NCBI RefSeq assembly: GCF_028283705.1
Contig: NZ_JAPWKD010000008.1
Span: 124,001-188,000, forward strand
Source: Pantoea sp.
Lineage (GTDB): Bacteria > Pseudomonadota > Gammaproteobacteria > Enterobacterales > Enterobacteriaceae
Length of the DNA stretch: 64,000 bases
Direction of reading: 5' to 3'
Shown: positions 55,272-64,000 of the stretch, in pieces
Numbering within the stretch: the first letter of the stretch is position 1
How the letters are laid out: each line of letters begins with the position of its first letter
Program-made: the position numbers and the translations under genes
Notes under the pieces: generated by a model
Told to the model about the DNA's origin: nothing
What the model saw: only the letters and a program-made list of their open reading frames with translations
Databases searched by the model: none

Positions 55272-56087
55272 TTAGTGCTCAAACTCGCACTCCGTCATGG
55301 CCTTTTTGCCCTTGATCACGCCAATGAACAGCAGACGAAATTCATTGAATTGATGGGTAATAATGGTCTGATTATCGGCCGAGCGGAACGTCTTCACCAT
55401 AAAGGAGGGGACACTGCGGGTGTGGTCGTAAGGCTGATGCTTAATCTGCACCAGCGAGAAATGCTGATTAAGCATATTGATACTGTCCGTTCCCACCTGG
55501 AGAGAAACCAGGGTGTAGGCGGTACCGTTGGCCGGGTCCGGGATATTATTGAAGCCGCAACGGTAGGTACCGGTACGGATAATCACACGACCTTCTGGCA
55601 TGATGCGGCTCACACCCGTGTTAGGCGGCGGCGTGTAGGGTTCAGGTGTGACAGAACCTGGCTGGTAAACATAATGAGCCGTGGTGATCGGCTGCTCTGG
55701 CGCAGGTTTCGCCGGCGCGTGTGGCGCATCCGCTGCGGGTGCTTTGGTTTCAGCCATAGGGGAAACCGCTGCGGTGTTAAGTGCCGCGATGCGTTGCTGG
55801 TATGCCGTCTGTAATTGGGCGGCATCGGTGCCGCGGCTGCGCAGTTGTTTCAGCCAGTCACGCTGCGATTGTTTTAACTGCGCTGCATCGTTACCGGTAA
55901 GGCCAGACATCTTGTTGCGATAAGCGGCGGCTAAAGTTTCATCCAATGCCGAGAGCTGCGGATTCTGGCAAATCAGTTTTTCCTGCGGCGTGCTGGCGCG
56001 GGTGCAGTCAAAAGAGGCGGCCATGGCCGGAGAAACTGCGCCGAGTAACAGCATGGAAGCCAGGATAGTTCGCTGGAGAGGCATCAT
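55272..56087 (-). CDS. Exported LprI-like (DUF1311) protein
   Basis: A 271-residue protein with a signal peptide (MMPLQRTILASMLLLGAVSP, cleavage after AMA). Residues about 25-105 form an LprI/DUF1311 domain: FDCTRASTPQEKLICQ, LDETLAAAYR and LKQSQRDWLKQLR. A Pro/Ala linker (115-160) leads to an unrecognised C-terminal domain with the pair of Cys in YRCGFN and TECEFEH. LprI-type proteins include lysozyme inhibitors, but the family is diverse. It is convergent with ybiX, nine bases apart. Confidence 0.8.
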   Translation of the reverse strand: MMPLQRTILASMLLLGAVSPAMAASFDCTRASTPQEKLICQNPQLSALDETLAAAYRNKMSGLTGNDAAQLKQSQRDWLKQLRSRGTDAAQLQTAYQQRIAALNTAAVSPMAETKAPAADAPHAPAKPAPEQPITTAHYVYQPGSVTPEPYTPPPNTGVSRIMPEGRVIIRTGTYRCGFNNIPDPANGTAYTLVSLQVGTDSINMLNQHFSLVQIKHQPYDHTRSVPSFMVKTFRSADNQTIITHQFNEFRLLFIGVIKGKKAMTECEFEH

Positions 56088-56152
56088 TATTCCCTGATTG
56101 ATGGATTCTCTCCGTTATATCGGCGGCAGGCAGGCAAACTTTACTTCAGGCT

Positions 56153-56827
56153 TTACGCACCCTTCTTTTTGATTTCATCCAGGTAGTTGTAAATGGTGTA
56201 ACGGGTGACACCGAGCACTTTGGCCGCCTTTTCTACACCACCGCGTACGATAAACATTCCCTTGTTCTGCATCTGCCGGACGATTTCAACTTTCTCTTTT
56301 TTACTGGTACCGGTTCTGAGCTGCCCGGTGGGAGGGATACAGCTGCGGATGATCTCATCCATCTTTTCTTCCAGCCCGGCCTCGCCCCCATCTTTGCTGC
56401 TGCTCTGCGGAAGGAGCATAGCCAGCGCATCGCGCGCCGCCTCTATCGCATGGTTGTCAGCGTTGAAACACAGCGCCAGTGCGGGTTTGCCGTTTTCATC
56501 TTTAAATAATGCGGTTGAACTGCGCAGTGGGCTGCCCTGCAGACTTGCGGTCGGGTAATTGGGAAAAACCGTGGGTTCAGTGCTGGACGGCAGAGTATCC
56601 AGGTTCAGCAGGCCGAGAAATCCGCGATCATTCTCCGGGCCATCCAGCAGGGAACTGCCTGGCTTTCTGCCGGAGACATGACCATTAATGATTTTTACCA
56701 CGGAGGATTCAGGCTGCGTCAGATCGTGCAGTACCACCTCAACATGATGACCTGAGATCGAAGCAAAGGCATCCATAACCGCACTCAGTTGCTGTATCAG
56801 GCGTGATTTTTCGTGATCGTTTGTCAT
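56153..56827 (-). CDS. DauR/YheO-like transcriptional regulator
   Basis: A 224-residue regulator with an N-terminal YheO-type PAS domain (HVEVVLHDLTQPESSVVKII, NGHVSGRKPGSSL) and a C-terminal HTH_22 domain (KVEIVRQMQNKGMFIVRGG, AKVLGVTRYTIYNYLDEIKK). DauR represses D-arginine catabolism genes in Pseudomonas, and relatives often sit beside PLP dehydratase and RidA genes, as here. It is divergent from the RidA-dehydratase pair and probably controls it. Confidence 0.88.
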   Translation of the reverse strand: MTNDHEKSRLIQQLSAVMDAFASISGHHVEVVLHDLTQPESSVVKIINGHVSGRKPGSSLLDGPENDRGFLGLLNLDTLPSSTEPTVFPNYPTASLQGSPLRSSTALFKDENGKPALALCFNADNHAIEAARDALAMLLPQSSSKDGGEAGLEEKMDEIIRSCIPPTGQLRTGTSKKEKVEIVRQMQNKGMFIVRGGVEKAAKVLGVTRYTIYNYLDEIKKKGA

Positions 56828-56990
56828 GCGCCAAACTCATGGTGTAAGAGCAAATTTTGCCTGCGAGTATAAACAATTTGTTGAAATAGAAACATGATTA
56901 CCGCTACGACTTTTTCAACTCAATGTTGATATTTAAACTTTTCGTTGTTATTTTGGGTTATCCATTGAGCCTGTCCATGCGGGGGCAATC

Positions 56991-57385
56991 ATGAATCCAG
57001 CCATTAAAAATTATGCCAGCAGTTTGCCGTTTCCTTTTGCGGCGGCGACAGAAACAACGGTGTGCTTTATCTTTCCGGCCGGGTGTCGATGACGGCGCAT
57101 GCAGAGCCGCTGTACGGCGATATTGCCACGCAGACCGCCAATATTCTTGCCAGTATCCGGTACACATTGGTGGAGCTGGGATCCAGTCTGGAGAGTATTT
57201 TTAAGGTCACGGTCTGGTTGTCGGACATGAAGCATTTCGCTGAATTTAATCAGGAATATGCAAAGTGGTTCCAGCATGGCTATCCGGCCCGTTCGGTGGT
57301 CAGTAGCAAGCTGGCTTTTGACCTCGATGTAGAAATCGAAGTGCAGGCCGTCGCCCAAAAAACCTTAGCAGAACAGGTGAGTTAA
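56991..57385 (+). pseudogene. RidA family enamine/imine deaminase, frameshifted
   Basis: The ATG at 56991 opens a frame reading NYASSLPFPFAAATE, a good RidA N-terminus, but that frame then runs to TGA at 57090-57092. From 57056 the next frame continues with NGVLYLSGRVSMTA to PARSVVSSKLAF (the conserved Arg) and EIEVQAVAQKTL, ending at 57385. One missing base around 57051-57057, near an A-rich run, rejoins the two into a normal protein of about 130 residues. No ATG exists in the second frame; GTG at 57062 would give a protein lacking the first strands. RidA clears 2-aminoacrylate released by PLP dehydratases, and one follows immediately. It may be a real lesion or a sequencing error. Confidence 0.85.
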
Positions 57386-57386
57386 C

Positions 57387-58292
57387 ATGCCATTACACCT
57401 CAACACGCCATTGTTGAATTCCCGTCCTTTGAGCCAGCTTACCGGCAGCCAGGCCTGGTTAAAGATGGACGCGCTGCAACCCTCGGGTTCATTCAAGATC
57501 AGAGGCGTTGGCCTCGCGTGCCAGCGCTATTATCAACAGGGGGCGCGTCGTTTTATCTCGTCCTCCGGCGGTAATGCCGGGCTGGCGGTGGCTTACGCAG
57601 GCCGAACTCTGGGCATCCCGGTGACGGTTATCGTGCCGGAGTCCACCCCAATCCGCGCCAGAGAACTGCTCAGGCTGGAACAGGCCGAGGTGATCGTCCA
57701 TGGCGTGTCCTGGCAGGAAGCGAACCAGTATGCACAATCGTTGTTAAGCGCAACCGATGCCTTTATTCATCCTTTTGATGATCCGTTGCTGTGGCAGGGA
57801 CATGCCACGCTGGTCGATGAGGTGGTGGCTGCCGGTGTACGCCCCGACGCGGTGGTGTTGTCGGTGGGTGGGGGTGGCTTGTTATCCGGTGTCATTACAG
57901 GCTTGCAACGCAACGGTTTGCCGGATGTGCCGGTGATTGCGGTGGAAACCGCAGGTGCAGCATCGTTTCACGCGGCCATCAGGGCAGGGCATGCGGTTGA
58001 AATCGACCGCATCAACACGGTTGCCACCAGCCTCGGCGCGAAAAAGGTCTGCGACCAGGCAGTAAAACTTGCCGGGGAGCATCCGGTGATCAGCGAAGTG
58101 GTGACAGATGAAGAGGCATTGCGCGCCTGTCGCCTGTTTATCGATGACCATCGGGTGCTGACCGAACCCGCCTGTGGGGCGAGCCTGGCCTGTTTATACC
58201 AGCAAAAAGCAGTGATGCAGCCTTACCGCAACCCGCTGGTGGTGGTGTGTGGCGGTGCAACGCTGTCGCTCGAACAATTGCTGAATGCCTGA
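57387..58292 (+). CDS. PLP-dependent serine/threonine dehydratase
   Basis: A 301-residue fold-type II PLP enzyme resembling the short SDS/Cha1-like L-serine/L-threonine dehydratases, without an ACT domain. The PLP lysine is in PSGSFKIRG near residue 37, the substrate loop SSSGGNAGLAVAYA, the phosphate loop SVGGGGLLSG and a late VVVCGGATLS. It would convert serine to pyruvate, or threonine to 2-oxobutyrate, through 2-aminoacrylate/crotonate enamines, the substrates of RidA. It starts two bases after the RidA stop. It abuts the LysR gene end to end. Confidence 0.9.
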   Translation: MPLHLNTPLLNSRPLSQLTGSQAWLKMDALQPSGSFKIRGVGLACQRYYQQGARRFISSSGGNAGLAVAYAGRTLGIPVTVIVPESTPIRARELLRLEQAEVIVHGVSWQEANQYAQSLLSATDAFIHPFDDPLLWQGHATLVDEVVAAGVRPDAVVLSVGGGGLLSGVITGLQRNGLPDVPVIAVETAGAASFHAAIRAGHAVEIDRINTVATSLGAKKVCDQAVKLAGEHPVISEVVTDEEALRACRLFIDDHRVLTEPACGASLACLYQQKAVMQPYRNPLVVVCGGATLSLEQLLNA

Positions 58293-59180
58293 CTACTGCG
58301 TCAGCTCGCGGGCAAACTGGATAAAATCATGTAATGCCTTATTTTTTATCTCCTGCTGCCAGCTCATGGTCAGCGTGGAGGTGGCGTGCTGATCCTGCAA
58401 AAAGCAGTAGGCTACGTCCGGTATCATCACCGAACGCTGGGTCTCAGGGACCAGCGTCACCCCCATCCCCATTGAAACCAGGCCAATGGCCACCGAGACG
58501 TCACGGGTCGGCTGGATTTTCTGCGGCACAAATCCTGCCTGCTGGCAGGCGTTCAGTGCCGACCAGCCCAGCCCGACGCCTGGCGGGTCTTCCTGCATCA
58601 AAAACGGTTCAGTAGCCAGTTGCGCTAACGCAATTCGCGGCTGGCAGGCCAGCGCATGGCTGCGCGGCAGCACCGCAATCAGGGGACGGGTGGCAAGATC
58701 GAGATAGGCCAGATGATCATATCGTGGCACCGGTGAACGAACCAGCGCGACATCTATTTGATTAGTTAACAAAAGTGTAAGTTGTTCGTGAACATTACGT
58801 TCTTCAATCACGATATCGATGTCCGGTTTCCGCTTACGATAACCATTAATTAACAGCGTGAGTGCCGGATCGAGGATGGAAGACCCGACATAGCCGAGCT
58901 TAATTTGTCCGCGATAGCCCAGGCGTAAGCTGCGGGCATTGTCGCGAAACTTAACGTAGTGGCTCGATGCAATGCGCGCTTCTTCCACCAGCTGTTCGCC
59001 TTCAAAGGTCAGTGCTACATGCCGCCTGTCACGGGTGAATAGCTCGAATTCCAGCTCCTTTTCCAGCGCCTTAATGTATTGACTTAACGCCGGTTGGGCG
59101 ATGTTGAGGCGCAGTGCCGCCTTGCCAAAATGCAGCTCCTCCGCCAGTACCACGAATGCGTGTAAATGCCGGTAATCCAT
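58293..59180 (-). CDS. LysR family transcriptional regulator
   Basis: A 295-residue LysR-type regulator. The N-terminal helix-turn-helix is clear (LHAFVVLAEELHFGKAALRL, then QPALSQYIKALEKELEFEL), followed by the linker helix and a periplasmic-binding-like sensor domain starting near residue 90 (GQIKLGYVGSSI). AGGAGAG precedes the ATG. It diverges from the UbiD-UbiX-DUF554 operon across 212 bp and is probably its activator, responding to an aromatic acid or intermediate. Confidence 0.92.
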   Translation of the reverse strand: MDYRHLHAFVVLAEELHFGKAALRLNIAQPALSQYIKALEKELEFELFTRDRRHVALTFEGEQLVEEARIASSHYVKFRDNARSLRLGYRGQIKLGYVGSSILDPALTLLINGYRKRKPDIDIVIEERNVHEQLTLLLTNQIDVALVRSPVPRYDHLAYLDLATRPLIAVLPRSHALACQPRIALAQLATEPFLMQEDPPGVGLGWSALNACQQAGFVPQKIQPTRDVSVAIGLVSMGMGVTLVPETQRSVMIPDVAYCFLQDQHATSTLTMSWQQEIKNKALHDFIQFARELTQ

Positions 59181-59392
59181 CGGTTCTCTCCTGATTTTTC
59201 CTGATAATAACTCCTTATCAAAACCGCCGGTATTATTATTGGACTCTTATCACCGATCCTCTAAAACTGTGGGGGCAACGACGGGAGGTGCCGGTTCTAT
59301 GCCACTGAATTCACTCCTGTTGTTCTCAAGGTGTGCCTGCGTTTGTCTGCGCCGTTGCATCACCGATTACCACGACTAAGAGGGACATTGAG

Positions 59393-60880
59393 ATGTCTGT
59401 TAAGCAAACGAAAGTCACCGATTTGCGTTCCGCACTGGAAGTGTTAAGCCAGTACGATGATGAATTGATCTACACCGATGAACCGGTAGACCCGATTGCG
59501 GAGCTATCCGGGGTTTACCGCTATGTTGGTGCGCACGGCACTGTGAAACGCCCAACGCAAATCGGTCCGGCTATGATTTTCAACAAAATCAAAGGCTATA
59601 ACGATATGCGGGTGCTGATTGGCCTGCTTTCTTCACGTAAACGTGTGGCGCGCCTGTTTGGCACCACCCCGGAAAACCTGGCGTTTATGTTGAAAGATTC
59701 CGTGGCTAACCCGATCGCGCCGATTGTCATTCCCCGTGAACAGGCAGCTTGCCAGGAAGTGGTTCATCTGGCCAGCGACCCGGATTTCGATATCCTGAAA
59801 ATTCTGCCTGCGCCGACCAATACCCCGGAAGATGCCGGTCCGTATTTCACTCTGGGTATGTGTTATGCCGCCGACCCTGAAACCGGCGAGCACGACGTCA
59901 CCATTCACCGTTTATGCGTGCAGAGCAAAGACGAAATCTCGATGTATTTCGTGCCGGGCCGCCATCTGGATACCTTCCGTCAGAAAGCGGAAGCCGCCGG
60001 TAAACCGCTGCCGATTTCTATCAGCATCGGTGTCGATCCAGCGATTGAAATTGGTGCCTGCTTTGAGCCGCCGACAACGCCTCTGGGCTTCGATGAACTG
60101 TCCATCGCCGGTAGCCTGCGCAACCAGGCGGTTGAATTGACCGAATGTGTGACCGTGAATGCGCGTGCCATCGCCAATGCTGAAGTGGTAATCGAAGGTG
60201 AACTGCTGCCAGGCGTGCGTGTGCGTGAAGACCAGAACACCAACTCCGGTAAAGCCATGCCTGAATTCCCGGGTTATACCGGTGCAGCCCAGGCTGAAGT
60301 TCCTGTGATTAAAGTGAAAGCCATCACCCATCGTCGTTCCCCGATTCTGCAAACCTGTATCGGTCCAAGCGATGAACACACCAATATGGCTGGTATCCCG
60401 ACCGAAGCCAGTATCCTGCAAATGGTTGAACGCGCACTGCCTGGCTTTGTGCAGACCGTGCATTGCCCGACCCCAGGTACCGGCAAATATCTGGCGGTGT
60501 TGCAGGTGAAAAAACGCACCCCGGCTGATGAAGGACGTCAGCGCCAGGCGGCTCTGCTGGCTTTCTCCGCCTTCTCCGAACTGAAACATGTGATGCTGGT
60601 GGATGAAGACGTGGATGTGTTCGATATCAACGACGTCGTCTGGGCGATGACTACCCGCTACCAGGGTGATGTGGATACCGTATTTATCCCCGGCGTGCGC
60701 TGCCATCCGCTCGATCCGTCTTCCGATCCGGCCTACAGCCCATCGGTACGCGATCACGGTATTGCCTGCAAAACGATTTTTGACTGCACCGTGCCTTATC
60801 ACCTGAAAGCCAATTTCCATCGCAGCGAATTTCTTGAGGTGGATGTAAATCGCTTTATCCCAGGTTTTAACAAAAAATAA
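59393..60880 (+). CDS. UbiD family prenylated-FMN decarboxylase
   Basis: A 495-residue UbiD-like decarboxylase. Blocks seen: GPAMIFNKIKGYNDMRVLIG, the central IHRLCVQSKDEISMYF (prFMN/metal region), the acidic motif ANAEVVIEGELLPG with the paired Glu, and HRRSPILQTCIGPSDEHTNM. UbiD enzymes use the prenyl-FMN cofactor made by UbiX, whose gene follows 9 bases later. E. coli-type ubiquinone UbiD is not embedded with LysR and DUF554 genes, so this is a catabolic or detoxifying paralogue. Candidate substrates are gallate, 4-hydroxybenzoate, vanillate or a heteroaromatic acid. Start 59393 (MSVKQTKVTD) is chosen over an upstream in-frame TTG at 59333. Confidence 0.9.
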   Translation: MSVKQTKVTDLRSALEVLSQYDDELIYTDEPVDPIAELSGVYRYVGAHGTVKRPTQIGPAMIFNKIKGYNDMRVLIGLLSSRKRVARLFGTTPENLAFMLKDSVANPIAPIVIPREQAACQEVVHLASDPDFDILKILPAPTNTPEDAGPYFTLGMCYAADPETGEHDVTIHRLCVQSKDEISMYFVPGRHLDTFRQKAEAAGKPLPISISIGVDPAIEIGACFEPPTTPLGFDELSIAGSLRNQAVELTECVTVNARAIANAEVVIEGELLPGVRVREDQNTNSGKAMPEFPGYTGAAQAEVPVIKVKAITHRRSPILQTCIGPSDEHTNMAGIPTEASILQMVERALPGFVQTVHCPTPGTGKYLAVLQVKKRTPADEGRQRQAALLAFSAFSELKHVMLVDEDVDVFDINDVVWAMTTRYQGDVDTVFIPGVRCHPLDPSSDPAYSPSVRDHGIACKTIFDCTVPYHLKANFHRSEFLEVDVNRFIPGFNKK

Positions 60881-60889
60881 GGAGGCAGC

Positions 60890-61510
60890 ATGTCAGGGTC
60901 TGTAGTTCGCAACAGTGGTAAACCTCGGGTGATTGTGGGCATTAGCGGTGCCTCCGGTTTTTCTTATGGCGTACAGGCATTGCGCTATTTACGTCAGCTG
61001 GATGTGGAGAGCCATCTGGTGATCTCTCCGGCGGGGCATCTTAATCGTGAACATGAAACCGACCTCAGCGCAGAGGATGTGGCGGAGTTAGCCGATGTGG
61101 TTTATCCCATCCGTGCCGTAGGGGCGGCGATCGCCAGCGGTTCATTCCGCACCCTCGGCATGCTGGTGGCTCCCTGTTCGATGCATACCCTGGCGGCTAT
61201 CGCCAACGGCCTGACCGACAATCTGCTGACGCGTGCTGCTGATGTGGTATTAAAAGAGCGGCGCAGGCTGGTCCTGATGGTGCGGGAAACTCCGCTCCAT
61301 CTGGGACATATCCGCAATATGCAACAGGCGACCGAATCCGGCGCGATTGTTTTCCCGCCGGTGCCTGCGCTGTATGCCAGGCCGCAAAGTGTGGAAGAGA
61401 TTATTGCGCATAGTGTTGCACGTGCTCTGGGGCTGATGGATTTGGATTGCGCCGATCTGCCGCGCTGGGGAGAAGACGTGACTTTAATGACCAGGAGTAA
61501 TAAATCGTGA
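60890..61510 (+). CDS. UbiX-like flavin prenyltransferase
   Basis: A 206-residue flavoprotein with the UbiX signatures [12 protein letters not shown] (FMN loop), [20 protein letters not shown], and [20 protein letters not shown] with the phosphate-binding Arg/Glu. It attaches a dimethylallyl group to FMN to make the UbiD cofactor. It begins behind AAGGAGG and overlaps the DUF554 gene by four bases. About 15 residues longer at the N-terminus than E. coli UbiX. Confidence 0.92.
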   Translation: MSGSVVRNSGKPRVIVGISGASGFSYGVQALRYLRQLDVESHLVISPAGHLNREHETDLSAEDVAELADVVYPIRAVGAAIASGSFRTLGMLVAPCSMHTLAAIANGLTDNLLTRAADVVLKERRRLVLMVRETPLHLGHIRNMQQATESGAIVFPPVPALYARPQSVEEIIAHSVARALGLMDLDCADLPRWGEDVTLMTRSNKS

Positions 61511-62226
61511 TTATTGGACCCTATATTAATGGCTCTGCGGTACTGATTGGTGGCATTGTCGGTGCGCTGCTCAGCTCACGCTTGCCCGAGCGTATCAGAA
61601 CCTCCATGCCGCTGATCTTCGGCGCCGCCTCGATGTGTATGGGGATTGTGCTGGTGGTGAAAGTCAGCCATATGCCGGTAATGGTGCTGTCGGTGATCCT
61701 TGGCGCACTGCTCGGTGAGTTGTGTTATCTCGAAAAAGGCATTGGCAAGCTGGGCAGTAAGGCGCGCGGGCTGGTGGAGATGTTTGTCAGCTCAGGTGCG
61801 CAGGATCAGGAATCGCAGGAACAATTTCTGCAAAGCTATGTGGCGATTATCGTGCTGTTTTGCGCCAGCGGCACCGGGATATTCGGTTCAATGCACGAAG
61901 GCATGACCGGCGATACCAGCGTCCTGATTGCGAAATCGTTCCTTGATCTGTTCACTGCCGCAATCTTTGCCACTTCACTGGGTTTTGCCGTGGCAGTGGT
62001 GGCGGTGCCACAGCTCATTATTCAGTTGCTGCTGGCCTATGGTGCGGTATTTATTTTACCGCTGACCACCCCAGCGATGCAGGCTGATTTCTCAGCGGTA
62101 GGCGGCGTATTAATGTTCGCTACGGGCTTCCGTATTTGCGGCATTAAAATCTTCCCGGTGGCAAATATGTTACCTGCGCTGGTTTTAGCCATGCCGATCT
62201 CTTCGTTGTGGACCAGTTTCTTTTAA
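61507..62226 (+). CDS. DUF554 family inner-membrane protein
   Basis: A 239-residue protein with about seven hydrophobic helices, of the DUF554 (YqgA/YdfK) family of unknown function. It starts [20 protein letters not shown], with [19 protein letters not shown] and a terminal [20 protein letters not shown]. The GTG at 61507 overlaps the UbiX stop (GTGA), so it is translated with the decarboxylase genes. Position suggests transport or sensing of the aromatic substrate or product; that is inference. Confidence 0.85.
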   Translation: MIIGPYINGSAVLIGGIVGALLSSRLPERIRTSMPLIFGAASMCMGIVLVVKVSHMPVMVLSVILGALLGELCYLEKGIGKLGSKARGLVEMFVSSGAQDQESQEQFLQSYVAIIVLFCASGTGIFGSMHEGMTGDTSVLIAKSFLDLFTAAIFATSLGFAVAVVAVPQLIIQLLLAYGAVFILPLTTPAMQADFSAVGGVLMFATGFRICGIKIFPVANMLPALVLAMPISSLWTSFF

Positions 62227-62336
62227 TAGAGGGAGGGGTAAATAACACGTTAAAAATGGGATGGAAATGTTATAAATCCAGGGGCCGGAAACGGGTGCTT
62301 CACTTTCCGGCATCTTAAGCAAGATCGGAATTTATC

Positions 62337-63878
62337 ATGATTAAAAATAAAATTACTTGCGCAATAGCCTTGCTATTGCCATTGGCATCATACGCAGCGG
62401 ATAACGCAACACAGGGTCTTGAAGTACTTCAGGTTACTTCTCCAGCTGACGATGGCAGCAATGGTACGCTGCGTTGGGCACTGGAAAAGAATAATCAAAA
62501 TCCTGGTCATTATCGCATCGAATTACATTCCACTAACAACCAGCCACTGATTATTAAACCCAATAAACCACTGCCGGAAATTAAAGGACCGGTGGATATT
62601 ATTAACAGCGATTTCCTCAAAAATGGCAGCTATGTGGCTATCGACGGTTCGGGTTACATTAAAGGCGTCGATCCGCGATCCTGCCCGGGAGCCGTTAGCG
62701 GCCAGTATGGCGCGAATGTTCGTACTACCACCATGCCGGGCCTGGTGCTGCGCGATACCCATGATGTCACCCTGCAAGGGGTAGAGGTGCGTAATTTCTG
62801 TATCGGCATTCTGATCAATCGCGCCAAAAATAACGTCATCGAAGATAACCGTATTGTCGGTAACCACGGCGGTGCCGGTATTATGATGACCGGCGATGAT
62901 GGTAAAGGCAACTCCACGGCAACCACCACCGAACGTAATAAAATTATCCGCAATACCTTTATTAACAACGGCGATGCAATGGAAGCCACTCGTGGTGCTT
63001 CATTCAATCTGATTGCGGATAACTTTGTCACCACGGATAGCGTACATAATCAGGAACCGTCGCAGGGCCTGGAAATGTTATGGGGTAATGACAACGAAGT
63101 GATTCATAACCACTTTGAAAATTATTCTGACGGTGTACAGCTGAACTGGGGTAATCGTAACTACATCGCCGATAATACCTTTACTAATCTTTCTTCAGCG
63201 GTAACGTTAAGCGGCACTGGCAACGTGGTGGCGGGGAATATTATGACCGGCAACCGTGTGGCAGTTTCCGTTCGTCCGCAGGGGGAGCCAGGTAAAGATG
63301 GCAGCTTTGGTATTAACCGTATTACCGGACCAGCCGTAAACCGTATCACTGAAAATATTATGGTCGATAACGGTAAAGAAATTAAACGTTGCTTTGCCGG
63401 TGGTAGCTGCCTGCCGGGTTATGCCGGAGCGATTGTATTTAATGTACCAGGTCTGGAACACGCGGCCTTTATCGGTAATCGTGGTGGTGGTATCAGCGAT
63501 GACACCAGCAAACTGGAAAAAATCTGCGCTATTGATGGCAACGTTGCCGGTTGTGAACAGACGCCGAATAAAGACCAGCATGCCCCGGCGATTACCCGTG
63601 TCGTCCGTAACCAGAACACGCTGACCGTAGACGGTAATGTGAAAGGTGAAGCAAATACCGAATACCGTATTGAGTTCTTCTCCAACAGCAAACCTGCCAT
63701 GGATGAAGCTGAGCATTTCCTTGGTTATGAAATGGTGGCAATTAATGCGCAAGGCAATGGCACCATTCATTATCAGACCCCGCTAAGCGCTGATTTGCAG
63801 GTTGCGAATGTGACCTCGACAGCCACCACCAATGACGGAGCAACTTCACCGTTAAGTAAGCCTGCCCCGATGCAATAA
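62337..63878 (+). CDS. Secreted right-handed beta-helix protein
   Basis: A 513-residue exported protein with a signal peptide (ALLLPLASYA, cleavage before ADN). After a cap segment (VTSPADDGSNGTLRWALEKN), residues about 140-340 contain parallel beta-helix repeats of the PbH1/NosD kind: NNVIEDNRIVGNHGG, NKIIRNTFINNGD, NEVIHNHFENYSDGVQLNWG, NYIADNTFTNLSSAVTLSG. A C-terminal domain (about 430-510) looks beta-rich. Such helices occur in polysaccharide lyases, epimerases and adhesins, but no catalytic motif is obvious. Codon use is visibly richer in AAT/ATT/AAA than its neighbours. Confidence 0.85.
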   Translation: MIKNKITCAIALLLPLASYAADNATQGLEVLQVTSPADDGSNGTLRWALEKNNQNPGHYRIELHSTNNQPLIIKPNKPLPEIKGPVDIINSDFLKNGSYVAIDGSGYIKGVDPRSCPGAVSGQYGANVRTTTMPGLVLRDTHDVTLQGVEVRNFCIGILINRAKNNVIEDNRIVGNHGGAGIMMTGDDGKGNSTATTTERNKIIRNTFINNGDAMEATRGASFNLIADNFVTTDSVHNQEPSQGLEMLWGNDNEVIHNHFENYSDGVQLNWGNRNYIADNTFTNLSSAVTLSGTGNVVAGNIMTGNRVAVSVRPQGEPGKDGSFGINRITGPAVNRITENIMVDNGKEIKRCFAGGSCLPGYAGAIVFNVPGLEHAAFIGNRGGGISDDTSKLEKICAIDGNVAGCEQTPNKDQHAPAITRVVRNQNTLTVDGNVKGEANTEYRIEFFSNSKPAMDEAEHFLGYEMVAINAQGNGTIHYQTPLSADLQVANVTSTATTNDGATSPLSKPAPMQ

Positions 63879-63910
63879 CTCTTTCCTGGATAAGCCTCGA
63901 CATCGCATTA

Positions 63911-63989
63911 CCTGACAGCATTCACCTGAAATTAAAAAAATAATCCGACCGGAAAGAGACGGTATTCGTGCCGCTCTCATCCTGTCAGG
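63911..63989. repeat. Inverted repeat at the right edge
   Basis: CCTGACAG at 63911-63918 and CTGTCAGG at 63982-63989 are perfect 8-bp inverted repeats 63 bases apart, with an imperfect GAGACGG/CCGCTCTC stem between. It follows the beta-helix gene and may act as a transcript end, but no T tract is seen before the window stops. Confidence 0.35.
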
Positions 63990-64000
63990 TGTGTCATTAG

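Noticed and set aside
63982..63997. CTGTCAG and GTGTCAT near the right edge as a Pho box
   Set aside because: The 7-mers are 9 bp apart rather than 11, so they do not make a PhoB direct repeat.

Overview
The window reads as a chromosomal segment of a GC-rich member of the Enterobacterales, most likely Erwiniaceae (Pantoea/Erwinia-like). This is inferred from close resemblance of amn, fiu-ybiX, gabT, liv and phn products to enterobacterial proteins, from PhoB, PurR and Fur type operators, and from a GTAG-type REP repeat between genes. There is no rRNA, tRNA, phage, IS element or CRISPR array. Coding density is high and the content is mostly nutrient scavenging: transport plus catabolism.

Layout. 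1-9.6 kb: GNAT acetyltransferases, a GhrA-like 2-hydroxyacid dehydrogenase, a GabT aminotransferase with an Lrp-type regulator, a hydantoinase/oxoprolinase A-B pair and an SDR. 9.7-11.9 kb: a membrane GGDEF-EAL protein. 12.0-22.7 kb: a complete C-P lyase locus in two blocks, phnFGHIJKLMN and phnC-D-E1-E2, each preceded by four 7-mer half-sites at 11-bp pitch (tandem Pho boxes); phnO and phnP are absent. 22.7-32.3 kb: a sugar module (ABC importer, D-lyxose/mannose-type isomerase, PfkB kinase, class II aldolase) bracketed by a TorS-like hybrid sensor kinase and an OmpR-type response regulator. 32.3-35.8 kb: purine salvage, with an NCS2 permease under two PurR boxes and amn. 36.1-41.1 kb: a livKHMGF-type branched-chain amino acid importer, then a MATE exporter. 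42.9-51.5 kb: a peptide-type ABC importer with fused ATPase, a MarR regulator and two DAO-type FAD oxidases. 52.1-55.3 kb: fiu-ybiX iron uptake behind a Fur box. 55.3-58.3 kb: an LprI-like protein and a DauR-like regulator divergent from a frameshifted RidA gene and a serine/threonine dehydratase. 58.3-62.2 kb: a LysR regulator divergent from a UbiD-type decarboxylase, UbiX-type flavin prenyltransferase and DUF554 membrane protein. 62.3-63.9 kb: a secreted beta-helix protein.

Three threads cross the gene annotation. A REP-like family occurs at nine loci and is variously decayed, halved into a terminator, or rearranged. All four ABC operons carry a strong stem-loop just 3' of the binding-protein gene. 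The least described candidate systems are the kinase/regulator-bracketed sugar module and the UbiD-UbiX-DUF554 operon.
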